In this document: positions 55,970 through 64,000 of the stretch, piece after piece
How positions within the stretch are numbered: position 1 is the stretch's first letter
How the letters are laid out: each line of letters starts with the position of its first letter
Assembly: GCF_020497125.1 (NCBI RefSeq)
Contig: NC_059080.1
Location: 72,026,618 to 72,090,617, forward strand
Source of the DNA: Mauremys mutica
Taxonomy: Eukaryota; Chordata; Testudines; Geoemydidae
Reading direction: 5' to 3'
DNA length: 64,000 bases
Position numbers and translations under genes: made by a program
The notes under the pieces: generated by a model
Databases searched by the model: none
What the model was told of the DNA's origin: nothing
The model's input: the letters and a program-made list of their open reading frames with translations, nothing else

Positions 55970-56480
55970 TTATTGGTTTGAAGACTGAGTTTGATACGTT
56001 TATGGAGTGGATGGTATGATGGAACTGCCTATAATGGCATATAGCCAATCTGCAACTGCTAGCAACAAATATCTCCAACGGCCAGTGATAGGACACTAGA
56101 TGGGAAGGGCTCTGAGTTACTACAGATAATTCTTTCCCAGGTGTCTGGCTGGTGGGTCTTACTCATATGCTAATGGTCTAACTGATCACCATATTCGGGG
56201 TCGGGAAGGAATTTTCCCTCGGGTCAGATTGGCTGAAACCATGGTGGGGGGTTTGCCTTCCTTTGCAGCACAGAGCACAGGTCACTTGCAGGTTTAAACT
56301 AGTGTAAATGTCAGATTCTCTGTAACTTGAAGTCTTTAAATCAAGATTTGAGGACTTCAGTAACTCAGCCAGAGGTTATGGGTCTATTACAGGAGTGGGT
56401 GGACATGGTTCTGTGGCCTGCAATGGACAGGTCAGACTAGATGATCATGATGGTCCTTTCTGACCTTAAAGTATATGAGT
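55970..56480 (+). mobile_element. CR1 LINE 3' end
   Basis: TCGGGAAGGAATTTTCCCTC, GAAGTCTTTAAATCAAGATT, GTCAGACTAGATGATCATGA and GGTCCTTTCTGACCTTAAAG are the textbook order of a reptile/avian CR1 3' UTR. No coding frame remains. Confidence 0.9.
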
Positions 56481-56667
56481 TATGGGAGAAGAATCCAGTT
56501 TCGGGGTCAGACAAAAACAGTGCAGTATCTCCTTCCAATTGTCTGAGGTGAGGGTTTGTGATGCTGAGCTGAATCTTCTGGACACTGAAATTATGGGGTG
56601 TCTCTTTCTTTCCCTCTCTGCTGTAAAGCTGGGTTGGGCATAGGGGGATGTCTGTGGTTCAGAACTC

Positions 56668-56919
56668 CTACTGAAATCTCTCTGTGCTAGCTGAGAATGT
56701 AGTCAATTTCCAAACTGCCTCCCGATCCTGTAAACATATTTCAGCAAATTTCTGTTGCAACAAAAACTCCAGCTGGGTCTCTTGGTCCACAAGACTGGAA
56801 AACCTCTCCCTTTTTCCACTCTGATACTTTAAATACACCCTATTTTCCAAATATTGGCCAGCCTTAAGGGAAGAAATTGTAAAATGGTAACTTAGCCCTT
56901 GGAAGGAATTACCCCACAA
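56668..56919 (-). CDS. Open antisense frame in the copy 3 Harbinger intron
   Basis: This 83-codon minus frame lies between the two Myb-gene remnants, the same place as the antisense exons of copies 1 and 2. It includes SSLVDQETQLEFLLQQKFAE and ICLQDREAVWKL. LLQQKFAEICLQDREAV can be laid against YLQESFLEISYEDKSSI of copy 1, with Leu, Gln, Phe, Glu, Ile and Asp in common. The resemblance is short and may be chance. No family is recognised. Confidence 0.3.
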   Translation of the reverse strand: MWGNSFQGLSYHFTISSLKAGQYLENRVYLKYQSGKRERFSSLVDQETQLEFLLQQKFAEICLQDREAVWKLTTFSASTERFQ

Positions 56920-57179
56920 CCCTCTGTTGAGACTGCATGAACATTTTAAATGGTTAAATACACTAGTCCAGTTTTCTTGCCATTATTAGTCTCTGTTCCT
57001 TCCTCATGGGCTGCAAAAGTTATATGAGAAACAAGGATAGTTAGATAGTTACATTCCTGGAATGCTGAAAAGTATCAAAATTGTGGCCTTCCAAAGCAAA
57101 GTTGTGTTATCTGGGGGAATTTCTTGGCTTTTTCCAAAGGCCAAAAATATAATGTTCTCCTTGTCTCTGAATTGGCAGG

Positions 57180-57670
57180 ACCTACAGCTCCCAAGAAGGA
57201 AACCATGCTGCAAGTGAGGGAACAGCACCACCGAGACAGCAGGGATAGACTGAGAAGAACACTGGAGGAGCTGCTCATAAGGATGAAAGGAGAAACCAGG
57301 AGCCATTTGAATTCCTTAACATATGGGAAGAGTGGTCTCTAGCAGGAAAGGCCACTTATGAACCAGTTCATGCAGCTGGAGACAGAGAAAGGGTGCATTC
57401 CCTAATGGTGAGGCTCATTGAATTGGTAGTCAAAAGAATGTGATATCTGCCTACTACCTAGGTCCCAGAACCAGCCCATCACCCACCACATCCTTCTCCT
57501 CTAGCTGCTGTCCAGGGTGCTGCCAAGGCAGATGATCCTGTTCCAGTGACCCCACCAACCAACCAGGATGACAACACTGAGCCTGCTGGAATACCAGAAC
57601 ACCAAGTACCAGACCCTGACATCTGTCACAGGAGATATCCCCAGTTCCCACTGAGAGTCATTGTCTCCTG
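57180..57670 (+). pseudogene. Myb/SANT-like gene remnant (copy 3, exon 2)
   Basis: The acceptor CTTGTCTCTGAATTGGCAG precedes 57180. The frame reads TAPKKETMLQVREQHHRDSR, then RLRRTLEELLIRMKGETRSH, ending at a stop near 57340. Further homologous text follows (NQFMQLETEKG). Basic plus coiled-coil character matches exon 2 of other Harbinger Myb-like genes. Confidence 0.5.
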
Positions 57671-57978
57671 TCGTTCATCCCTTCTGATAAAAGGGATTGA
57701 CAAAATGGGTAAATCATTGTCTTAAGGGCTTTAGTACACATGCTGAAAATCAAAATCTAAGAACAACAATAAAGAGGGAACATACAAGCAACAACAGCAT
57801 TTGCCAATACTCCCCTGAAACCTTAAGCAGTTTCAATGGTACCAGGAATTAATGCTCTCTAACAGCTGTTAATTGCACTTGGCACTCCTGAGAATAAAAA
57901 GTAAAAAAAAAAACCCACAATGGGTGCAGTACTTCCCACCCAAAGCAAACCATTGTAAGCTTGCTTAAGAAGTTTAAG

Positions 57979-58244
57979 GCTTTGTCTACACTACCACTTT
58001 TGTTGGTAAAACTTTTGTCATCAGGGTGTGAAAAAACATCCCAACCGACATAAATTTCACTGACAAAAGTGCTGGTGTGGCCAGCGCTACATCAGCAGGA
58101 GGGGCTCTCCTGCTGACATACTAACAACGCTTGTTGGGGGTGGTTTAATTATGCTGGCAAAGAGCGGCTCCATGTGTGAACTTACAGGAGCACAGCTGTA
58201 GTGATACAGCTATGCCACTGTAAGGTCAATAGCACAGACAAAGC
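57979..58244. mobile_element. Harbinger-like MITE, 266 bp
   Basis: Ends are GCTTTGTCTACACT and, reversed, GCTTTGTCTGTGCT. They are flanked by TTAAG on both sides (partly ambiguous because of base overlap). It is non-coding and lies between the Myb and transposase remains of copy 3. Confidence 0.65.
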
Positions 58245-58270
58245 TTAAGTTCTCCTGATAAGAGAGGTTT

Positions 58271-58537
58271 CTAGAGAAGTGTGAATCCTGAAGACAAAAA
58301 CATTCCACAATGACCACATAACTTGGTGACCATCTTCCGCAGCACAAACCCAACAACAAGGTGATAACCCAGTGGAGATGTCCTGGTATAATTGTCTTTA
58401 ATGTGTGCAATGTCACAGGAATGAACAGCTAATGACATTTGGCAACAGAGGAACATAACCCTTGCAAAGTTATGTTTCAATGCTTCCTCATATGCTTTTC
58501 CAGTAGCTGCACAGGGAGTGAAGGTGTCCCTTGGCAC
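58271..58537 (-). other. Open frame of unknown origin within Harbinger copy 3
   Basis: An 88-codon minus frame (FTPCAATGKAYEEALKHNFA, CQMSLAVHSCDIAHIKDNY) lies between two MITEs, downstream of the HARBI1 remnant. I could not align it convincingly to a HARBI1 block. It may be decayed transposase in a shifted frame or chance. Confidence 0.2.
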
Positions 58538-58713
58538 AGGCAGATGTCATCCTTTGCTTCCCTCCTGTTCCAAGATGTGTGACATATGGCATCCCTGATT
58601 TCCCTTGCTTTCTGGACCAGTGTACACATAGGCAGGATCCAGCAGTCTGTAGAGAGTTTGTAAATCAGATTTGTCCTGAGCCCACTTGAGACAGTAGCAC
58701 TCCATGGATTTTA

Positions 58714-58993
58714 TATCTACCCTGTGATAAAAATAACCTGCAGCACCGAGTTTCAGAGACTAGGTCAGCTGACTCGGGCTCATAAGGCTTGGACTATGGG
58801 GCTAAAAATTGCAGTGTAGATATTTGGGCTTGGGATCGAGCCCAGGCTCTGAAACCCCATGAGGAGAGAGGGTCTCAGAGCCCAGACTCCAGCCTGAGTC
58901 CAAACAGCTACACTGCAATTTTATAGCCCTGCAAGCCTGAGTCAGCTGACCAGGGCTAACTATGGCTGCAGGTCTTTTATCACAGTGTGCATA
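58714..58993. mobile_element. Foldback MITE, about 280 bp
   Basis: The two halves are long inverted arms of about 130 bp: CCCTGTGATAAAAATAACCTG ... GGGCTTGGGATCGAGCCC on the left, with its diverged complement GACTCCAGCCTGAG ... CTTTTATCACAGTG on the right. The spacer is short (near 58860). Related to 19095-19295. Confidence 0.75.
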
Positions 58994-59034
58994 CCACAAG
59001 CCTTGCAGAATGATCAAATAGTAACTTTTTTAGT

Positions 59035-59165
59035 CCACATACTCACCTATCCCTTGTGGTGGGCAAAGTATTGGGATATGGGTTCCATCAAAAGGTCCAT
59101 GAAAGTCTGTTTCCTCATTCGGAATTTCTGAAGCCACTGCAGGACATCCCAGGTTCCCAAACAAT
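59035..59165 (-). pseudogene. HARBI1-type transposase N-terminal remnant (copy 3)
   Basis: One minus frame gives WDVLQWLQKFRMRKQTFMDL, the block before the helix-turn-helix in PIF nucleases (DDQWLRNFRMRKGTF-like). An adjacent frame gives HGPFDGTHIPILCPPQG, which holds the first catalytic Asp (DGTH). The two blocks are normally far apart, so an internal deletion has fused them. Confidence 0.65.
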
Positions 59166-59224
59166 GTGATCCTACCATACCATGCAGGTTCTCCACTTTC
59201 ATTAAACAAAAAACCCCAAATGAA

Positions 59225-59995
59225 TGTGTCTAGGCCTCATGGTTGTGGAGAAAAACTAGAAAATATGAACCCTAAAGACATATACCTGAAGATATATGCC
59301 ATCATGTGCCAGCAATGCCTCTCTGATATCTACATTGGGCAAACCAGACAGTCTCTATGCAAAAGAAAAAATGGACACAAATCAGATATCAAGAATTATA
59401 TCATTCAAAAAAAAACACTCTGACCTCCCTGGTTACTCAATTACAGAGCTAAAAGTTGCAATTCTCCAACAAAAAAAATTCAAAAACAGACTCCAACGAG
59501 AAACTGCAGAACTGGAATTAATTTGCAAACTGGACACTATTAAATTAGGCTTGAATAAAGACTGGGAGTGGATGAGTCATTACACAAAAACTATTTCCCC
59601 ATGCTAATTTTTCCCCTACTGTTACTCACACCTTCTTGTCAACTGTTTGAAATGGGCCATCCTGATTATCATTACAAAGTTTTTTTTCTCCTGCTGATAA
59701 TAGCCCACCTTAATTGATTATTCTAGTTAAGAGTTGGTATGGCAACACTCATATTTTCATGTTCTTTGTGTATATATATATCTATATATCTATATCTATA
59801 TCTATATCTATATAGAGAGAGATATATATATATCTATATATATCTTCTTACTATATTTTCCACTGCATGCATCCGATGAAGTGGGTTTTAGCCCACGAGA
59901 GCTTATACCCAAATTAATTTGTTAGTCTCTAAGGTGCCACAAGTACTCCTCTTTCTTTTTGCTGATACAGACTAACACAGCTACAACTCTTAAAC
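59225..59995 (+). mobile_element. Penelope-like element, GIY-YIG region and 3' end
   Basis: The plus strand encodes CQQCLSDIYIGQTRQSLCKR and RKNGHKSDI, a GIY-YIG-type endonuclease core (YIGQT..SL..R.NGH). After a frameshift in an A-run it continues ILQQKKFKNRLQRETAEL and LDTIKLGLNKDWEWM, the usual C-terminus. Behind a TATATC-rich repeat (about 59770-59845) comes the terminal sequence (AGTGGGTTTTAGCCCACGAG, GTTAGTCTCTAAGGTGCCAC, AGACTAACACAGCTACAAC). This links that widespread turtle terminal sequence to Penelope-type coding. Confidence 0.8.
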
Positions 59996-60615
59996 CTGAG
60001 ATAAAAAACCCTGACATTTGTTTTTGTTATTCTTGTTGTTTTTTCAATTTAATGTTTAAACCATGAGTTTGGGTCTGACTCATGATTTTTTAATACCTCT
60101 GGTTTGAAACACTGCTATTCTATTCCTCACTCATACAGCCCTTTGTCTACCCTCTGTTGTAGACAAATGAAGCCAAAACATTTTCATTTTTCATAGTGCC
60201 AGTTCTCAGATACTTGACTGCATTACAACTAATGATGTAATGTAGCCTAAGTATTCTTCAGTATATACATGGAGTGAGGTTTCACATTTACATTATATTA
60301 TGAGATACAACCTGCTGAATTATATTTGAAAACTCTTATCCTTATTCAAGCTTTCATACTTTGCAAATACTGTTTTACACTGCTGCATGAAATTGTTATT
60401 AATGCAAAAGAACACCAATTACAACAAAAGTTTCACCTGCTTGTATTCTCCAGAAAATCAAAAAAGTAAAAGTGTCTATGAGTCATCCCTAATTTTCAGT
60501 AGTAGTACTGATTTTTTTTTCAATTAAAAATTCAGTTAATGCTCTTTAGGATTATGGCATTCTAGAGAAAAACTGGAACAAAAAAATTCAAAATAGGGTG
60601 ATGTATTACTATACA

Positions 60616-60839
60616 CAGGGCGGGCGTTTTTGCCACCCCAAGTGGCGAGGGGGGAGGGGTGCGATCGGCTGTACCGCTGCCACTTCATTCTTCGGCAGCA
60701 ATTCGGCGGCAGATCCTTCCCTCCAAGAGGTACTGATGGACCCATCGCCAAATTGCCGCCGAAGAGCTGGACATGCCGCCCCTTTCCGTTGGCCGCCCCA
60801 AGCACCTGCTTGCTGCGCTGGTGCCTCGAGCCGGCCCTG
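60616..60839. mobile_element. Short hAT-type MITE, 224 bp, perfect 8-bp TSD
   Basis: ACTATACA flanks both sides (60608-60615 and 60840-60847). Ends are CAGGGCGGGCG and, reversed, CAGGGCCGGCTCGAGG. The GC-rich body shares words with 25153-25370. Frames at 60536-60863 are by-products. Confidence 0.9.
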
Positions 60840-61293
60840 ACTATACAGCCATATAATTTTTAATACAACCCTTTTTCAAGAGTGTCTCCAATATTTTAAA
60901 TATTCTCTTCCATATACATGTAAGTTAAGTGGAAATATTAGGAACTGATTATTATTATATTTCAGTTTATTACTAAGAGTGGAATTCTTCCTTATGAGGT
61001 GTCAGTCTGAGGAGAAAGAGGGCTCAGAAGTCATATTTCTCATCCCCAGTCCACCTATGCACCAGTAGGACATTATTACGGGTGTGCACACTTTTGAGTT
61101 GCAATATTCGAGGAACAGCTAACAAAAATGCTGGTGCCCCAGGTTGTTGGTTTAGGGGACTAGTAAATATCCTGCCACATCTGCATCTAGGATTATGTTG
61201 GTAACGTGCTTGAAGAGAGTGCAAACTGCTTCATATTGAAAGGAGCAGCAAAGTACACTACAGACTATTCTAAGCATATGTGTCCTGTATAGA

Positions 61294-61749
61294 TAGAGCC
61301 CTGCACGGATACAAATTTATATACGAGAATGTGGATATCCACGAATATAAATTGGTATCTGCGGAACAGCAGGGCTCTCCTGGGAACCACAGCAGAGAAA
61401 GGAGAAGAACATGGGGCCGCCACTCCCAGAAGCCAGTGCCCCACACTGGCAGCTCCTCCAGCACAGCTGTACCACCCCCAGCCCCGCCCACCGGGCAGGT
61501 ACCAGACTCACTGACACCTGTCCCTGGTCATGCTAGTGTGTGCAAGCAGCACACACGCCCCCAGACAGGAGAGAGAGACAGCTGTCTGGAAGGGACAAGG
61601 GCAGGGGTACAGCTGCACTGGAGGAGCTGCCGGCACGGGATGCTGGCTCCTGGGAACGGTGGCCCCACAGTCTGCTCCTTTCGTTGCTGCGGTTCTGTGG
61701 ATACCAATTGATATCCGCAGATATACATTTGTATCCGTGCAGGGCTCTA
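61294..61749. mobile_element. hAT-type foldback element, 456 bp, perfect 8-bp TSD
   Basis: TGTATAGA occurs at 61286-61293 and 61750-61757. The terminal inverted repeat TAGAGCCCTGCACGGATACA is perfect. The GC-rich interior is also inverted (CTGGCAGCTCCTCCAG against CTGGAGGAGCTGCCGG), so nearly the whole element folds on itself. Several frames on both strands come from this symmetry and are not genes. Confidence 0.92.
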
Positions 61750-62496
61750 TGTATAGATAAAACAGCTTAAGGAGGCTATTCAGCCACAATTAATGTGCCA
61801 TCCAGCACACCTCTGATAAGCTGGGGCAGGATTTTGCCCTAGATGGGTATAAGTCATGTAAAATATAATGCAATATTTGTTTCCTTTAACAATCTATTTT
61901 ATTTACTGCTTGCTTAGAACTTTCAGAGGTGATATTTGAAATTAAGGTGACACTTATAAATGCTGAATCAATATTTATCAATATATTGATAACTTCTTAT
62001 GAAAACATGCTACAAAATGTCTCCTATGAACTCTTGTCATTCAAGGAAGACATTGCCAGAGGCTGTTTTAAAACATAGCTAAATTCTGTCATTTGGGTTA
62101 ATATATTTGAAAATAAATCTGCTACAACAGCGGTCCCCAAAATGTCAAATTATACAAATGTGGATAGGAGGAGAAACACAAGAAACTCTGAATCAGCATG
62201 TGGTCTACACCATATTAGAAAAAAACAACAGAAATAAGAATATATTAAACAAATAGCCATATGTCATCTAGTATATGAAAGTTCCACCGGGACAAATCAA
62301 TAGATCTGGAGCCGCATAGCCATTTGCCCTGACATATTTCCCTATTTACATTAAAATACCAGTTATGTATATATTTATTTGTTTTATAATCATTTTATAC
62401 ACACACTTTACTTTACCTGACCTTACTCTTCTCTTCACATGTGAGACTAATTGACCATTTAGAGAGTGGGATGGGAGCGTGGTAAAGAATGACTGA

Positions 62497-63235
62497 GGGC
62501 ATGGCTACACTTGCGAGTTAGAGCACATTAAAGCAGCTCCAGGCACCCTAACTCACAACTCATTCACACTGACAAGGCTCTTATAGCGCCTGGACTCTGC
62601 AGCTGGGGCGCTCCTGGTAATCCACCTCCGCGAGAAGATTAACGCTTGGTGCGCCTCGGCTGAAACACCCCAGTGTCAATGTGAACAAGGTGTTGCATTA
62701 CTGTGCTCTGATCAGCCTCCAGAAACGTCCCATAATCCCCTTAAGTCAAGTGGCCACTCTTGTCATTGTTTTGGAATCGCTGTAGGAATGCGGATACGCC
62801 CTTTCAAAGCTCTGTTTCTGACAGCTGGCATGCTTATCTGCTCCGAGACAAAGCAAGCCATTACTGTGGAATGCTGTGTGTGTGTGAGAGAGAGAGAGAG
62901 GCAGAGGGAGCGAGGTCTGAACTTACAAGACAGCATGCTCACATGCTCTCAACCCCCCAAAAACCCACTCTCTCTCCCCCCTCACATACACACAACACAC
63001 TCCCTGCCACACTCCATCCCACCTCCCCCATTTGAAAAGCACATTGCAGCCACTTGCATGCTGGGATAGCTACTACAATGTACTGCTCTCTGTGGCCATT
63101 GCAAGAGCTGCTAATGTGGCCACTCCAGTGCGCTTGCAGCTGTTAGTGTGGATAGACTGCCATGCTTTCCCTACTGCGCTCTACAAAGGCTGGTTTAACT
63201 GAAAGCACTCTATATCTGCAAGTGTAGCTATGCCC
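62497..63235. mobile_element. MITE, 739 bp, Harbinger-like
   Basis: Ends are GGGCATGGCTACACTTGC and, reversed, GGGCATAGCTACACTTGC. Flanking trinucleotides are TGA and TGG, consistent with an aged 3-bp duplication. The interior has a GT/GA-rich simple tract (about 62876-62900) and a C-rich segment. No coding sequence is recognised; frames at 62760-63069 are by-products. Confidence 0.8.
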
Positions 63236-63869
63236 TGGGACTGAGACATGGAGATGAGGGGGATTGGGACTGAGACATGAGCAGGCTGGAGAAGCCAAGG
63301 AGAGAAGGGTCTGTAACCACTAAGGTAGACTCCACTTAGCACCTGGGGCAGAACCCAGTATATCTGTATTCGGAGCAGCGTTTCAATAATGTGCAGTAAA
63401 TAAGACACAGAGGGCCACACATTGAACAAAGCAGATAAAACAAAAAAATTGAATAGCAGCTCATTAACTGAGCACCAAGCATTCTGTGCATTGAATGAGG
63501 CAGAGATCCTCTGTTAAAGATAATATGTGATGATGTAATTAAAGTCTGCTTCATAATGTATAAGGCTGGATAAATGAAAGCTGTATGGGCAACTCTGGTC
63601 CTAGCCTTTCCTAACCTTTGAGTGATAGACCCTGCAACCTTCACGTTTTAATGTACTTTTTATATGTAATTAATAAATATATTAAACTGTCTGCCAACTA
63701 TTGATGTCTCAACTGAGGGGTGGTCTGTATTAGATTTTTTTATGTTTTAAAAAGCCAGTATTTTTAAATTATTCTGCATCACCAAGGTGTGACACCAGCT
63801 TGCACTACTATTACCAGCATCGTCTTTCCCTCTTTTCTCCTATCATCCTCAAACTAAATTGTTGAGAGT

Positions 63870-64000
63870 AATCTTGAATTAGACTGTAAGCTTTCGAATT
63901 TGGGGCTGTGTCTTCCTATGCGTTTCCATTATGCCTCGTACAATTCAAACCAAACCGGACTGGGGCCTTTAGGAGTTATGACAATATATAAAATACTAAG
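63870..64000 (+). repeat. CORE-SINE/LINE tail fragment
   Basis: TTAGACTGTAAGCTTTCGAA, GGGGCTGTGTCTTCC and GACTGGGGCCTTTAGGAGTT follow the order of the SINE tail at 18410-18545. The copy may continue beyond the window. Confidence 0.6.

Larger units (their letters stand above)
54560..59170 (+). mobile_element. Decayed PIF/Harbinger element, copy 3
   Basis: The same layout as the intact element is visible at low similarity: Myb/SANT-like remains on the plus strand (54643-54950 and 57180-57670), transposase remains on the minus strand at the right (59035-59165), and an antisense open frame in the intron (56668-56919). At least four later insertions interrupt it: a palindromic Penelope-type unit, a CR1, and two MITEs. 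Neither terminus was identified, so limits are approximate. It belongs to a different subfamily from copies 1 and 2. Confidence 0.6.
927..64000 (-). other. DNER: Presumed DNER intron 1 / 5' flank
   Basis: Upstream of exon 2 on the minus strand I find no further exon recognisable as host coding sequence. The missing exon 1 should encode the signal peptide and a first EGF module, and is GC-rich in other vertebrates. Every GC-rich block here (14.4-15.1, 25.15-25.4, 37.8-38.2, 41.7-41.95, 52.2-52.7, 60.6-60.85, 61.3-61.75 kb) falls inside a transposable element instead. Mammalian DNER has a very long first intron, which fits. This is inference from absence, and a poorly conserved exon could have been missed. 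Confidence 0.65.

Noticed and set aside
61280..61789. Six overlapping frames on both strands
   Set aside because: They result from the near-complete inversion of a GC-rich foldback element.
62127..62150. Isolated hAT-like terminus (CAGCGGTCCCCAAAATGTCA)
   Set aside because: It resembles a hAT end, but I could not find a matching inverted end or an 8-bp duplication.

Overview
The window is vertebrate nuclear DNA, most likely from a turtle (a crocodilian is the next possibility). It is AT-rich intron-type sequence with one recognisable host exon. The repeat set points to a reptile: several CR1 LINE subfamilies, DIRS-type and Penelope-like retroelements, solo LTRs, CORE-SINE/MIR-like SINEs, tRNA-derived SINEs, many short hAT-type elements with 8-bp target duplications, and PIF/Harbinger elements encoding a Myb/SANT-like protein. 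The turtle call rests on repeat families recognised from memory and is inference.

The host gene is DNER (Delta/Notch-like EGF-related receptor) on the minus strand. Its second coding exon is at 630-926 with clean splice sites. Positions 1-629 are the start of the following intron. No first exon or CpG-island promoter is recognisable to the right, so 927-64000 is best read as the large first intron or 5' flank of DNER. One unassigned exon-like open frame lies at 2392-2560 on the minus strand.

Layout. 1-9 kb: the exon, a MIR-like SINE and a solo LTR (3286-4311). 9-19 kb: an L2/CR1-clade LINE end, a palindromic Penelope-type insertion (11106-11321), a 1-kb DNA transposon (14108-15151) and a CORE-SINE. 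19.5-24.2 kb: a solo LTR split by a 3.8-kb PIF/Harbinger element with a spliceable 329-codon Myb/SANT-like gene, a broken transposase and a conserved antisense exon. 25-26 kb: two small hAT-type elements. 27.7-37.3 kb: a cluster of retroelements in which a DIRS element holds a CR1, which holds a hAT-type MITE, which appears to hold a second hAT with transposase remains. 37.8-45.9 kb: small DNA transposons, CR1 pieces and a tRNA-like SINE. 46-48 kb: a second PIF/Harbinger copy with the same antisense exon. 49.8-54.4 kb: CR1s, one split by a hAT-type element, then an LTR-like block. 54.5-59.2 kb: a third, decayed PIF/Harbinger riddled with younger insertions. 59.2-64 kb: a Penelope-like element with a GIY-YIG region, two hAT-type elements with perfect 8-bp duplications, and a 739-bp MITE.

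The most interesting system is in the PIF/Harbinger elements. Besides the expected transposase and Myb-like gene, two divergent copies share a minus-strand ORF inside the Myb-gene intron. It is conserved at protein level (about half identical by hand count, many conservative changes) and has splice acceptors at the homologous codon, which suggests a third element-encoded gene. All alignments here were made by eye; nothing was run against a database.
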